Source of the DNA: Hoplostethus atlanticus
Taxonomy: Eukaryota > Chordata > Actinopteri > Trachichthyiformes > Trachichthyidae
Assembly: GCA_034670405.1 (NCBI GenBank)
Contig: JAXDDX010000001.1
Location: 10,621,001 to 10,685,000 of the forward strand
DNA length: 64,000 bases
Direction of reading: 5' to 3'
Shown: one piece after another, positions 50,161-63,660 of the stretch
How the letters are laid out: each line of letters starts with the position of its first letter
Numbering within the stretch: the stretch's first letter is position 1
Notes under the pieces: generated by a model
The model's input: only the letters and a program-made list of their open reading frames with translations
Told to the model about the DNA's origin: nothing
Database searches by the model: none
Translations under genes and position numbers: made by a program

Positions 50161-52436
50161 ACTGGCCTAGGGGAGTGTGCATTCACCCGCACTTTCATAA
50201 ACACATTCATCTGTGGCATGGGTTTCTCCATACAAACACAGATAAATTGCTTACAATGGAAACACATTCCCACAAACCCCTTGCACAGGACATACATACT
50301 TTGTGTTGTATGCTAATGCACTTTCCACAGCTGTCTGTCAGTGGCTGACGGCTGACGCTGGCGGAGATCCACCGTGGGCTGTCCAAACAAAAAGAGCGTC
50401 CAACCCCACCCAAGATAAGCAGGATGGAGCTAATCTTCCCACAAAAGACACAACGCTGAGAACATTAAGATAGCAAATCTGAGAAAACACCAAGGTGCTG
50501 CACTTTACAGGTCTGGGCTCAGCCTGGGGTTTAGCCCTCTCTTTAAGGCTTAGTCGGAAATCAGGCCCACCGGTAGCCTGGTAAATTGAGTGTAGCGGCA
50601 TTACAGTGATGCACTCAAGGCCACTTGGTTGAAGTGTTCCCATTGCCCTGTTTAAATACAATCCATCAGCACCCAGCAGAGTGAAACATTACTGTATCCA
50701 GTTACCAGGAGTGAAACACTAGAACTGGGTGGACGTACTCAGACAGACCGACTGAGACACGTTCACATTCGCTTAAACAAACTTCTGCACCAGGCCCACT
50801 CTCGCTTTCCCATGCCCACACACGAAAGCACACACATGTGCCACACTCAGAAACAGGGGCAATCAGCGGGTGGATGTCAGCCCCAGACAGGAATTGCTCC
50901 CAGCATTTGTAATGCAGCTCATTAATCACTGGGCACATTGGGGTAATGATCCATTGAGGAGGAGACCTGAACCTTGCCTCCAAAACACAGTGCACCCTTT
51001 CAAAGACCACACCACAGCGTCCTAATAGCTCTACCTCCTGTCTACCTCCCGCTATCGCTAACACAAGTACCGCTGCACTCAGCCTGGACGTGCTCACAGC
51101 CTTCAACACAGAAGCACTTCTACCTGGCTGGGTGCAGTGCTTGGTTTGTTGCTAGTTGTAGAAGTGGTACTTTGGTACTGTATTTTTACTATTTAACTAT
51201 CCACTTTGGATTTTAGAGCTCTGTTGTGAATACCGGGCTCTAAACAGAGCAGAGACCACGGAGCCTGAGGGAGGCTCTGGAGCCTGGTGTCCATAGTCAT
51301 CGGATTTCCTCCATGTTAATTTCATCAATTATGTATTTACTTGCAGCCTGAAAGCCAATCTACCTGTTTTTCACGAGATACAAAGGAGAGTTTAGAGGAA
51401 CGTGGAGCACATCATACCTGGTAGCAATTTAGAGCCTCAGACTAATTACAGCTTCAGCATACAAACAGCTCTACTGAGGGCCAATCATAAAATCTGATGC
51501 AGAGATGACGTTCGACAAGGGATCAGTTACATATGATGGCAGAATTTACAATTACAGCGTGAAGCCCAAATACTTGGAAACCAAAGCAAAACAACATCAA
51601 CATCAAAGCACACGCGTAAAACAGACAACAGACAAGTTATCAGTGTTTTTCAAAAAATGCCCAACAGGATTATGGAGTCATTACAGTCATTAAGGTTAAG
51701 TAGCGATGAAGGAAAATAAGTTGTTCGAGTTACAAAAACGGATTCAGAATTTGCTTCATAGAACAAAATACACATTTATTATCAAGTAAATATTATTATA
51801 TTAATATTATCTAGTAGTCTAGATACATCCTCATTACATCACCCCCACTATAGCACTGCCCCCTAGTGGCAGGGACTGGCATCACAGACCACCAGTGTTG
51901 ACCATACATGACCAGTGGAGCTCTCAGGTTCCAGTTCCTGCTCTATAGAGCACTCAGAAGAATGTGGGTGTATTTGCAGTGTGTGAAGGTACCTGCTGGT
52001 CAAATCCAACAAAGTGTCTTCCCAAAAATCCTTCTGGCACATGCTGATTGCATTTATATTTTAGGCATGTAGGAGTGTAACAGTAGACTAAGCTGACATT
52101 CCTAGATGACCAAATTTATGAGCAATCAAGAGTAAGAAGTGCAAGGGTCAGAGCCTTGGCAATGTTCCCGTGACCACAGCATGATCATGAAAGAGAAAAG
52201 CGCTGGGAAAAGAACCAAAATAAGAGTTCAGGAGGGGGGGTATTCTTTGAGAGCGCTTAGAGCGAATAGAGAGAGAGAGGATGTGATTCAGCGAGGCGAG
52301 GGTGACGGGAGGTACTTCTCCTTCAAACGATGGGTTTTCAGAGTACGACGGGAGGTGAGGAACATACCTCACCGTAACTGCTAAACATCAGAAAGAAAGA
52401 CATAAAAGACATACTTCAACTCAGCTGGAGCACTTG
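50161..52436. other. Noncoding DNA, nothing recognised
   Basis: Unique-looking sequence with open frames of up to 135 codons on the minus strand (50702-51109) lacking any domain. 51690-51830 is AT-rich. Confidence 0.45.
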
Positions 52437-52492
52437 AGCTCAGCTTGGCGCTCAGCTTGGAGCTCAGTGTGTGTGTGTGTGTGTGTGTGTGT
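52437..52492. repeat. 12-bp tandem followed by (TG)n microsatellite
   Basis: CTCAGCTTGG-type units repeat two to three times (52437-52466) before a pure TG run (52467-52492). Confidence 0.88.
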
Positions 52493-53089
52493 ACACATGC
52501 ATTGCACATGTACATCTGTGGTCATTAACACATGCTTACGTAAATGTCCACTTACTCAGTCTCAGGCAGTAGTAACAGTCCTTTCTGCTGCTGCTCCCCT
52601 GCTGGTGGGCCACACCCTCCTATCAGGGACAAGGGTAGACATAACAGTCATTTGTCACACACTAAGACACATCAATGAGCGTATTGCACATCACTGGCTC
52701 ACTAAAGCCCTCTAGGAATGAGCTCGATATGTGATGGAGTGGATTGGTGAAGCTGGGGGGAGGAGGTGTGGGGGGGCACACCCAAATATTTGGAGAAAAG
52801 CCAAACACCCACAGCTGGAGGGCACCCAGGAAATGCCCAAGAAATGCTTAGAAGATCCCTATAAAGCAACTCTCCCAATCCCAACGCTCCCCTCCCATTC
52901 CATGAGAAAGTGAGCCGTAAAACAGCGGGGATTGCTTCAGCCAAGACACTTTTCTGTTGCACTTCAATAATCCACTCCGAATTGTAAATATCTCTGGGAA
53001 GATAAACAATGCAACACAATACTAAATCAATCAGCAAAGCAACAAAAGAACGGCCAAGCCTATCCATCGAGGCAATAAGCTACAGTACG

Positions 53090-53360
53090 CAGAGTTCATT
53101 ACACTGGGATCGAGAAGTCAAAAGACAGGCTCGTGCGTGGACACGCTAGACGCACAGTCTCAGCTAATGAAATAAAAATGATTTCTGTGTTCGACGACAA
53201 CATTAAGCACAAGCTCAGAATGTTTTGGGATCCCGAATGAAGGGATGGCAACCGCACAGTGTCAATCAATCTCGAGATTTCCTGAACGAGCCAGTGAAAA
53301 ACCCAGTTGCTCTTACTGATGACCTCGCTGTTTACGCTGTATCAGTGCCCACCCAATCAA
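53090..53360. promoter_or_regulatory. Candidate conserved noncoding block
   Basis: Repeat-free sequence with CAGCTAATGAAATAAAAATG, TGTCAATCAATC and GTTTACGC motifs and raised CpG (GTGCGTGGACACGC, GTTCGACGAC). Regulatory role inferred. Confidence 0.22.
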
Positions 53361-53839
53361 CTGGAGGAGGGGGATGTCTCTTTACAAAGGGCTCCAACCA
53401 CTGCTTTCATTTATTCACTCATTTAGTTTATGATAATACTATACCCAGCAGAGTGATAAAAAAGCAATATGATAACACATGCCAGAATTTTACAGCTCAC
53501 TAAAAACAGCATCATATTTAGCAGAAGTAGGCTTCACTAATAAAAGACAGGATTGTGCGATTTGGAGAGACTGACACTGGCAGGCGAAGGATAGAGACAG
53601 CTAGTTGTGCGAGCGCCCGTTGCAATGATGAGAACTCGCAAAGGTTCTTTGAATCAGACTTTAAGGGACATAAAAAGCATTCTCTCCTTCTAGCCTCCAG
53701 CATAGAGTGATATATTAGTGGAAATGCTGACATTGACTCATATTACAGAATAGCTAGGCACCACACTTAATTCCAACTGAACTTGGCCCAGCTGGATGGG
53801 GGTATTCTATAATTTATCTCCGGTTGAGTTTGACAACAG

Positions 53840-54075
53840 AGTCATAAACAAGAAGAAAATGAGTATAAAACCTCTTAATTTTTCAAGGGCAAACCCATAT
53901 CTCAACCGCTCGACATATGTGCTGCGGCTTGCGGAATTGTAATTAGTACTTTTATCGCGAGGGATTGCATTAAGCAGGATTGTACGTCGGTGTGCCAAAG
54001 TGACAGGCACAACATTTGTGGCTTTGTTTTGGTCAACTGACTATGACAGAGTGTAAAGGTTACAAAATCAAGGTC
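53840..54075. promoter_or_regulatory. Candidate conserved noncoding block
   Basis: Repeat-free sequence with CTCTTAATTTTTC, GGAATTGTAATTAGTAC, TTTTATCGCGAGG and GCATTAAGC motifs plus several CpG. GTAATTAG is a classical homeodomain-type site. Appearance only. Confidence 0.28.
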
Positions 54076-56868
54076 TTTCCATACAGCACGTACGGCAACC
54101 ATACCACTGACTGAGAATGGTAAAAGCATCAGTCCTGCCTAAAGGTATATAACCTGCTTGCACTTTTCCCAAAATGTCTGGGCGATTCGCTTTCTGCGGT
54201 AGGGAGCTCATCTGTGTATATCACGAATACCTGAGCGAAGAAACGAAGCCCTCAGCCAGTCGACATGCTGCTCGTGTTCACGGGGGGGCTGCTAGGGCAT
54301 CTCAGGTTTTGGAGCACTGAGGCAGGAAAGCTACAACGGCAGAATACAACAGCCACATATGGAAGGTATCGTGGGCAATTACTATACAGTAGTCGAGTTA
54401 CTTATACAAGCTATGCAATATGTATACAGGAAAAGCCACAGAGTGTCTTTTGCTCTAAAAAGAAGAGAGAGAGAGGATGCTGGGGATTGCAGGGTGAGAA
54501 TAGCATCTGTGTGCCAACAGTCAGGTCTGATTAGCTTGGAGCGCTTTCTGATCGCTAACAGGTGGAGAAGCCAGGACAAAGAGAGAGAGTGAGACGAAGG
54601 TGACACATGCCATCTTTTCCAGCTGTGTATTAAAGGACCACAGTCGATAGTAATTAAAGAGCACACTGGCAGTCCAGTCTGTGTGTGGTCGACTGAATCT
54701 AAGTGTGGCAGCATTCCACGTTCTCTCCCAGGTAAATGGTTAAATGTTTAAAAAGTGGAGTGTGTTTGTAGGCCGGCAGTCATCAATGATCCATATCTGA
54801 TTGCTTGCAACGTGTTTGTAAAATTCAAACAAACAGGCGCTGTTTGTTTATAACCATTGTGGGCTTGCTTCTAAATATTCAGGGAGGCAAATTGGTCCCT
54901 CTCCACAATATGAGAGCCTTCCGCTCATACCCTGGAGCCTCACCGCAGGTATCTAAACTCATAATGACAAGTCAACTGCACATGCCACAATACAAACACC
55001 ATTCTTTATGGCCTTTATTCTGAAAAAGCATTATCTTCTTTCATTCACATGGTTTTAATAAAGGTGGATTGGCTGTGCTCAGTGTGGAGGACTGGAAAGA
55101 TGTTATTTTCAAAGGCCCATGGGCCTCCTTCTTCAGGGTCAACGTGCTGTACACTGTAACTCTCTCTGACCAAACCCAGGGATACATCTCTGGAACAGAC
55201 AACTGAGATTATGCTTACCAGAAAGACTGGCTGCATATGAAGATGCTCAGCTTCTCTTTAGCACTATACGAGGGCAGAGGAGTGACACGAGCCAAAGAGC
55301 CACTGCCAAAAACTCAGTAACACTACTCTATCCAAACACTTGGTTCTTATCAAGTCCTTGTTAGTATCATGTAGAGGGTACCCTGAACTGTGTTGAACAA
55401 CCTTTGACTGTCCATAGAGGGAGAAAGATATAGGCCTCCAGAATTGTGAGGTTTTCACACCCAAGAAACCGAATGCCTTCAGTCTCCCTCAGCCAGTTGG
55501 AGTGATGGTGTTCACACGGTTGTCTCGGCTGGCTGGGAAATTGCTGAGCATTGTTATCTGAGAATAGAGCTCTGAGAGGAAAATTCAGAAATTTCTTCAG
55601 AACCGCAATCAAAGATATATGTGATATTCCCAAGGTTAAGAATGTAACCTGACCAAATAGTAACAGGCAAAACAAAAAGCAGTGCCAACAAATGTTCTGA
55701 ATTACCAGAGGGAAAACTGCCTACATCAAAGAGAAGCAGTGAGTGTAGATTTTAGATTGGGAATGCAATCTTTCTTTGCATCTTCCTTAAAGCACCAACA
55801 ACCTCATACAGCATTATGCACATGTAAATGAATTAAATGAAAAATGAAAATTAGTTATCCATCTATCTAGTTTTCTATATATTCAAGTGTTAATCAAATA
55901 TTTAGATTGGACCTATTCGTCTCTCCTGGCGTCAGATTTTTCCCACACCTCAAGATGTAGAATTCGATCCAATTGTCTCAGGGACTTGACTCAAAACAGT
56001 CAGCAATATAGTTGGAAAAACAATATTCGCCTATCCAAAAAAAGATGCCACAAGTCAAAATATGGCGATTCAAATCAATCTTCCCAGTAGGTCTCTTCCT
56101 TTCCCTCTCCTCTACAGACTGGGGTCTCCTTCACCACTGACGCCTCTGGCTTCCCACCACCAGGACAGCTAGCCAGAAAAGAAGAGTTGAATAATTGCCA
56201 AACGGTCCGTCTGTCATTTAATCAGAAGGCAAGCCATTTTCAGTGGAAAATGGTAGTGAGACTGTTTTTGTGTTTCGTGAAAGCCCAACAGCTGTTTTCC
56301 CCATTCCTCCTGTGCTCTCCCCGACACACATCATTTGGGTAGATGTACACTCCACCTGGGGTGGAACTGACAACCAAATCTCCCCTGTGCTTATTATGGA
56401 CATATCCAACATATCCTGTCTTTAAGAACCTTTCACGTGGAGGGCTTTCCTGAAACACATCCTATGCAACATACTGGCAGTTGGGCTTTTTAGCTGGAAC
56501 AACCATAAACAATTGCAACAGCGCTAGGTCTGCAAATCGGCTAAACAATGCTCGCCTTTCCCAGGAGCTACACACATCTGTATATACGCTGTTAATTGGG
56601 AACACACATACATTCACAATGCTTATAGTATGTGTGCGCTATATATTTACATAAACACGTGGTGCTCTAGCTGGAAGCGTCTGACATATGCAGCCTCATG
56701 CAGGCCATCCCTTGGTGCCAGATGCTGGGATGGGTTCAATATTCCTTCATCAGTACCATGCAAGCCCATCCTGCCCCAATCCCCCTCTGTCTTCCCCAAT
56801 CTGCCCTCTATGCCCCTGTATCCTCCCACTGCTCCTCTAACAGTGCTCACATTATCCACCCCCACCCT

Positions 56869-56870
<2 letters not shown>
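54076..56870. other. Noncoding DNA, nothing recognised
   Basis: AT-richer sequence without a recognisable repeat class, exon or RNA gene. Chance open frames reach about 110 codons. Confidence 0.45.

Positions 56871-56914
<44 letters not shown>
56871..56914. repeat. (CA)n microsatellite
   Basis: A pure CA run of about 22 units. Confidence 0.98.
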
Positions 56915-56916
<2 letters not shown>

Positions 56917-57479
56917 AATCAGCTGGCTGCTGTCTCCCCTCCACTGGTGCGTCTAGGGGGACTCCACGACTGTCTAAGCCCATTAGGGGCTCCCAGACCC
57001 CCACACCCACAGATATTGGAGCCTTGTGTGGGCCTGTGGAGCCCGGGCCCCTGACATGTGGAAGCAATCACTGCAGCGAGGGATGAAATGATATATATAA
57101 CTAATAGAGAGATAGAACAGTAATGACCAAGATCTAATGTCTAATCAAAATACAACCACTCAGTGCTTGTAGGGACTTCAAAAAGGTCAAGTCGCCTCAG
57201 AGCGGAGCCCCAGATCACTAACGACCCGGATCAGATATCTTATCATAATACACGGATGTGAGCGCCTCCATAACAAACGTTAGCCAAAACTACTGTTCAC
57301 ACTTAAACTCTCCTCATTGCTCCGAAGCAGCAGTGCTATATCAGCGCTATACCTGAGCCTCTCTCTGAGTTACATCAATGCATCCGCACCAGGTTCAATC
57401 TACAGGTTGAAGCGCTGATTCCTATGGCACAGACCCAGTCACAGCATGCCTGGCACGCCCTCAGGACTGACGCTTGGAT

Positions 57480-57720
57480 TAGAAGATCCAGTGGAATCAA
57501 ATGCTCAAATTACATATTATTACATTAAGGGTTATTATATTTATACAATGTAAAACTTTCATCAAGCTTTGAAGCCAAGACAGATTTACGATAATTACAG
57601 TACGTCTACCGTGATCAATCTGACAACATATAAAGCAGTTATTGTAATCCAATTCATTCGGTTTCCTTTGTAACCAAACTTTAGCGTACCTTGCCAAGAC
57701 ATTCATTCTACATGCAATTC
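57480..57720. promoter_or_regulatory. Candidate conserved noncoding block (AT-rich)
   Basis: Repeat-free sequence with CAAATTACATATTATTACATTAAGG, CGATAATTACAG and GTAATCCAATTCATTCGG. It has a high density of TAAT-like cores. Confidence 0.22.
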
Positions 57721-58131
57721 AAAACCATGTCACAACGTAGAATAATAAGCCAGAAAATCTCTACGGAAATCGTAAATCCATAAGAGGAAGCCCATAATAT
57801 TACAACATACATATAGATGTTTCCCTGAACAGGCACACATTTGGTCACACTGTAGATGATGCATTTTAACTACAAGCATGAAGCATCCAGAGGATAATCC
57901 ATGGCTCAACAAAAGAAGTGTGCTGTATTGTGTGCATCGACCAATTACACGCTTGCCCGGGGGTGAAAGGTGAACTCGGACAGTATTTCATGTAGACTGA
58001 ACTGACAGCTTAGTTTGGGAGGGAAATCTTAAAAATATTTTGCTTTTACAAAAAAAAAACATTCCATTCTCAGGCAGAACAGTTACTTATCAGTGACCGC
58101 TCAACCCCTGCTGAGGCCTCATGCACATGCA

Positions 58132-58163
58132 CTCTCTCTCTTTCTCTCCCTCGCTCTCTCTCT
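58132..58163. repeat. Interrupted (CT)n microsatellite
   Basis: CT units with TTTCTCCCTCG interruptions. Confidence 0.9.
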
Positions 58164-58215
58164 GAAACACAGATGATGTAAAATGACAGCGATACATGCA
58201 CTATGGGCACCCCTT

Positions 58216-58282
58216 CACACACACACACACAAACACAGAGAGTACAGTGCGCATAACACGCGCACACACACACACACACACA
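58216..58282. repeat. Two (CA)n runs
   Basis: CA runs at 58216-58236 and 58262-58282 are separated by a short GCGCATAACACG-containing spacer. Confidence 0.93.
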
Positions 58283-58379
58283 TTCTCAGGAATCCACTGT
58301 CACGGTTCTGTCAATATATCTTCAGGTAGCACTCGTTGCATCGTAAACTAGGAATGTTCCTGAGCCGGAGAGATGAAGA

Positions 58380-58610
58380 GAAAGCCAGCTCAGTGCTCCG
58401 GTCTCCTCATCCGTCTCCCAGACACATTTACCATCATCTCTTCGATGGGAAATGAGCCGTACACAAAAGCGGAATCAGCTCCTGCGACCCGTTATTTATA
58501 AGTGTGTTCAACAATTACTCCCTGGATAAATTATTTACCACCCAAGGATTTTATCCGTCCATATATCCATCATAGCTTTCACAGCAGGCTGTTAATCATT
58601 TAGGTTTTTG
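58380..58610. promoter_or_regulatory. Candidate conserved noncoding enhancer
   Basis: About 230 bases free of simple repeats with CCGTTATTTATAAGTG, CAACAATTACTCC, GATAAATTATTTACC, GATTTTATCCGTCC and GCTGTTAATCATTTAGG. AT-rich cores embedded in balanced DNA with several CpG strongly resemble vertebrate conserved noncoding elements. No alignment is available to confirm this. Confidence 0.32.
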
Positions 58611-59086
58611 TGCATATGTGTGGGAAGAAGACGACGAGAGGAGAGGAGGAGTGTGTAAGGAGAGACAGACCATGGTCTCTGGGATACAGCAGTTGGATAC
58701 GTGGGTTAATAAAGACATTGGCTAATATAGGAGGTTCAATTCTTGTTAAGAAATGTCATATAAATAATGGTTGTTCATGTGGGAAGGAAGAAACATTGAG
58801 GGTGTGATTAAATGACTCATGAATACATGCGCCATGGCTGCCTCGCGTTCTTGCAGGACGTGATGTGTTTGTGTTTGTATTTCAAGCCAGTTCACAGATT
58901 CATGACAAGCCCAGATTAAGCGAACGCAAGAATGGCAGTGCAATTTTATGGCTGGGTCAAATAAAAGGGGGGTGAGTGTTTCACCAAAAATCCCTGAAAA
59001 ACAACAAAATATGTTTGGCTGGCCGGGTCTGGCTAGAAAATAACACGCACACAAAAACAGGAAGTCATGCATGTGACCCCTCAGAA

Positions 59087-59105
59087 TGTGTGTGTGTGTG
59101 TGTGT
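59087..59105. repeat. (TG)n microsatellite
   Basis: About 9 TG units. Confidence 0.92.
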
Positions 59106-59197
59106 ATTGTAACCAAACCCCTCTACCCACTGATCATGTGATCAAGCAGAGCTATACCAGATGGTGGTAAATTAGTCCCAAAACGAAACGCTATTCC

Positions 59198-59241
59198 CAC
59201 ACACACACACAGCCACACACACACACCCACACACACACACA
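59198..59241. repeat. Interrupted (CA)n microsatellite
   Basis: Three CA blocks separated by GC and CC interruptions. Confidence 0.94.
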
Positions 59242-60790
59242 GAGTAAACCTGTGCTGACACTTATGCAGTCACTGAAGCATTTCAACACCAACAACATTG
59301 GCCCACTCTTTGATATTTCATATTTAGGCCCCATGATTCTCTTCATAGTTCATACATTTCATGTCCCTACAATACTCGGATATTATGCTCACAGATGTAA
59401 ACATGAGGTCCACTATGGCAATTCTCCACTGTGTTTTCAGTATCTCACCAACACTACCCTGCCTTTTGGCCCTATAACGAACTGACTGACTCCAATGTTG
59501 TGCTAGGTCTTATGAGATCACTCAGTACAGGCTCTTCAACCTTTGTTAATCCTTCTAGTTTACATCTGATTTCTCCCTGGGCCTACTGAGCTCCACCGCC
59601 AGCCACACTCACTTCATCATATTACTCAGCAGTGACAACACAGCCCAAGGGTGTTTCCTGATCTTGTCTTCCACTCTCTAATTGCACTAAACCATTACGG
59701 AGCCAAGACACAGCTGGGTACAACACCAGTCACCTCATGTTCCTGGGTTGAGTACGGCTGAGCTGAGTGGTGCAGGCAGGGCTCATCCTTGAAATGAAAA
59801 GGTTTTTGTTCAGCACTGATTGCAGAGATAATTGTCAGCGCTTGGAAGCCCTTTCCCTCTCTCCTCTCCCCTCCTGCCCTCCTCTTTCCTCACTTGCATC
59901 AGAACCATGGCACAACCCGGACCTCTGTCCACCTCGGAGCACCAGTCCCCTGATTGGACCAGAATGTGAGTGCAGACAGCTCGGCCAAAAGACAGCCTGG
60001 GCTGAGAGGCTAGCATCAGATCTTCCTCTCTGTGTTTTAAGCTGTAACAGTGCATGTGATTTATTTCACTGTGTGAGATTTAATGAGGATCTGCTTCGAG
60101 TTTTCTCCTCTCCCTGGTTTTCTCTCTGGAGGTCATTAAGGAAGATGAAGAGAACGACAGCACACGATGGGCTGCAGAGGCAGCATGGAGGTGCTAAGGA
60201 TGGGACAGTATGTGTTGGCCACTGCCTTTGAGCCATAAAAACACACCATTTTGTCCATTTTGTCACTCTACATCATGGACTGATATAACACAATGCTGAT
60301 TCAACCCATACCCAGTTCATGAAGGCTTTTACATTTGCCATTCTAAACACCAGGTGTCGGGTAGGTCTTTCCCAGGAAAAACCCTGTGGTGCACCGGAAG
60401 TGATGCATTTGTTTGGGAAAGAAAGAGCAGACCAGGTATAGCCACCGTGACTGAACAGACAAAGGAAACTTCATCAACAGAAAATCCAAGCAAAAAGACG
60501 TCACCGTACTGACCACACTGTTTGATTGTGAAATGATCTCTGGGAAGTGCAGTGCAAAAACACCACAGCCATGGCTGCTTCTCACCAAAGATTTTGCTGA
60601 AATAAAAAAAAAAATAACAGGATATCGCAGATTACCACTTTAATAGGGGTTTAGGAAGTCATTTCAAACGGCTTCAACAATTTACCCTTTTTATGCACTC
60701 GGAAACACAAACAGAAACACAGAGTCATTACTTTTTATCATTTGGCAAATGTTTATCCATGGTATGAATCGTTTCTATGTGGAAAATATA
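59242..60790. other. Noncoding DNA, nothing recognised
   Basis: It includes the 154-codon plus frame 59767-60231, which lacks a domain or splice context. An A run lies at about 60605-60615. Confidence 0.45.
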
Positions 60791-60794
60791 ACCA

Positions 60795-60842
60795 GCTTGG
60801 TGGCTCAGTGCATCCTATGGGCTTATTAGGTTAAATCCAATT
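60795..60842 (+). mobile_element. Possible tRNA-derived SINE head, degenerate
   Basis: TGGTGGCTCAGTGC (60798-60811) resembles a box A, and GGTTAAATCC (60829-60838) a weakened box B. The spacing is shorter than in a functional tRNA gene. It may be a broken SINE head or chance. Confidence 0.2.
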
Positions 60843-63120
60843 CAGGAGTTTTGTCGAATGTCACCCCCCCCCCACTCTCTCTCTCCCATCTCTCCACACT
60901 CTATACTATCTACTGTGGTAAGACAGAAATGCCTGTAATCCTTAACAAAACATACGCTATCACAAAGGCACGTCCAAAGATGCAAAACTTGACTCCATCT
61001 GATCTGCAAAAACGTATAACACCAATTAATCTAATACTGTAATAAAAATACACACTTGTTTATCACAAACTAATAATGAAATCCTCTTGAATAGTAGTAG
61101 TAAATACTTCAGAGCTATTATTAGATACGTTAAGGTTGGCCAACGGTGATTGCCTACATCAATTTAATACAGAGAATCTTAATAGTCGATTGGCTAGTAG
61201 AAAAGTCTGAGGGCCAAATCATGTTAAACATCTGTCAATTGTTAAACAAACAGCTGCCATTTCCAAAGTATACTTAAAAGTTCTTTAATGGTTCTTTGGC
61301 CTAAGAGTACACTTTAGCTCGGGTGAAACTGTAAATCATGCTTTCTTTAATTATCCTCCTTCTCTGTATCTTCTTATTGTTCCTGCCACCCCATTAAACT
61401 CTGCCTCAATCCTCTCATGCTTCATCCACCACTCTACTGCAGTGTCAGACGCAGGTCTTGAACCCCCTCCTTCAAACGCTTTGCTCGAGGCGTACCTTGC
61501 TGAAGTAAGTCCAATCGCTCCATGTCTTGCGGTTTTCTCTGAACGAGCAAACTCATTATCCCTCCACCTTGCTGTCAGTCACCCGATCTGTCTAGCCAGA
61601 AGACATGCTTGAAGACTCATTACGAGGATGACTATCTCTTCTTCTCTGGCCATTCTGGCCGCAGGCTGGCCCGTGGGGTTAAGTGAGCCAGTAAACGGTT
61701 TGGCCTGTGATTGTGTGCTTAATGTGAGGGGCAGTCTGGTAGTCTCTCCAGTGTATCACCAATACCCAATAGGAGGCAAGTCGCTCGCAGATATTTTAAG
61801 CTCTATAAACACTCACACCTACAAAAAACACAAACCCTTATGCAGTCGTTCCCAGTCTCTCCGTAGCTGACCCATACAAAAACTTGTTAAGCACTGCTGC
61901 TTCTCTCTCTCCTACACACACACTCACTCATACATAAATGTGAGCATGACAGTCACACGTATAGACACTTTCACACAGTGACTCATTGAGAATCTTGATA
62001 GTTTCATGTCTGAATAGAACCAGAGATGGTGGGATGCAGTGTCAGACACTGGTGATTAACAGCCCTAGAAATCTCTCAGTCCCTGTTTTGCTGGGCTGAC
62101 CTGCTGGCACGATTACACCGGAGGAAAGCATGCTCTGAGATATCGACCATTTTTGGCTTCAGGCAAAGCCTTGTACTGCATGCCACATCTGGCATAATCA
62201 TATTTGTAACCATAACAAAGATAGGAGGACATAAATCAAACACAGCCTCTCTCAGAGCACTTAGACTTTTGCTCAATGAAAAGCAAATTGGAGTTTCCTT
62301 TCATCACGTGAGAGCTTTCTGGCGTTAACAAACAAGCACTCGTACTCCCATGGAATCAGAGCCAGGCTCGTTCCAAACTGGATGACCTCTCCCTTGCTTC
62401 TCAGAAAACAAAAGGACCATTCTATATTAGGCATGTTAAAACCCACAAAGTGTGAACAAAAACACACTGCAGGATTTGGTCATTCTGGCCTCTGACCTGT
62501 ATTGTACGAACAATACATGTCCTTCATAGTGAAGTGACCGTTACCGTGAGCACATTTACACGTCACAACTCCATCCTTCAGAGAGTCCTCTTCTGCCGGC
62601 TGCCAAAGAGCATTCCATGATAAGCAGAGAGGAAAAGCGGTAAAAGATGCACGGTGGCAGGTATGCCAGGTATTTACAACATCGCCTACTATTGATCGTA
62701 AATCAGCAAAAATCCTTTTATGGGATCTTGTTCAGAATGTAGAGGCAGGCTGAGTGCAAGTGTTGATCTGAGTCCCCTGCAGTTTACAGTAGGGTCTCAA
62801 TAAAACTAGTAATTAATGTCACAAGATGCTAATAAAACATATTACAGTTAGTTGCTCAAACAGACCATAAAGCTGATTCAGTAAATGCCTCTGGTTCAGA
62901 CACTTCATATCTGGGAGTACAGTAACCTTGTTTACCAGTTGTTGACTACATCACTGTGGCTCATAAAACAGGCCTCAGTCTTCCAAGACACCATTCCTTG
63001 CCAAACCCCAAACACTGATAACATTCCTTTCGAAGGATGTTCATATCATGTCCAGATTGTAGTAATTATATTACAAGTATAAGGCATGGCTCTATGGTGT
63101 AGTTTCATTAGTTGTCCATA
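60843..63120. other. Noncoding DNA, nothing recognised
   Basis: AT-richer unique-looking sequence with a C run near 60865 and no long microsatellite. No gene is supported. Confidence 0.45.
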
Positions 63121-63123
63121 ATC

Positions 63124-63360
63124 CAGTGGTTGACAAAAATTGGGTCTCGGATCCCCCAGAGGTCTTTGAGGGGGTTGCAGGGGATCTCAAACCAAAAAAA
63201 CGATTTAATTCACTAGAAGTTAGCACTAGGAGAGAATCTATAGGAATGAGTGTTAAAATCCTAGGTTTCACCATCTCCACTGTTACAACCGCACTATGAC
63301 AGTCCTGTAATCCAGTACTAAAGAACCTCAAACGGGTTCTGGGGATCTATTCTAATCAAA
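63124..63360 (+). mobile_element. Possible hAT-like nonautonomous element remnant
   Basis: CAGTGGTTGACAAAAATTGG followed by GGTCTCGGATCCCCCAGAGG resembles the CAGTGGTTCTCAAACT...GGGTC start shared by many hAT-type elements in vertebrates. A convincing inverted end and target duplication were not found, and the right limit is a guess. Confidence 0.3.
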
Positions 63361-63654
63361 TAGGGAGACTTGTGTAATGTGCCTCTATTCATTTTTTCCA
63401 TTATAAAGTTTGGCGGTAAGACACATGCTGTTAGGCTATGTCACTGACACTGACTTCGGTTTAGAGGCGATACCATCAGCCAAATGCGACGAGAAAGCGT
63501 CGAGCCGCAGAGAAACAGATATGAACGCGCGTCGTATGAGCTTGTCAAAAGCAGTTACACCCTCACGTCATCACGTCTCGAGTTCACATTCAGGACATCG
63601 GCGTGATTGGCGTCAATTGCGCTGTGCACATGGCGCAGTCAATAAAGATTCAAC

Positions 63655-63660
63655 TTACCT
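63655..63660 (-). other. Consensus 5' splice site (GTAAGT)
   Basis: GTAAGT on the minus strand follows exonic AAG, an exact consensus match, inside CpG-rich DNA. Confidence 0.4.

Noticed and set aside
59767..60231. 154-codon open frame on the plus strand
   Set aside because: No domain or splice context. Leucine, serine and proline runs come from a pyrimidine-rich stretch.
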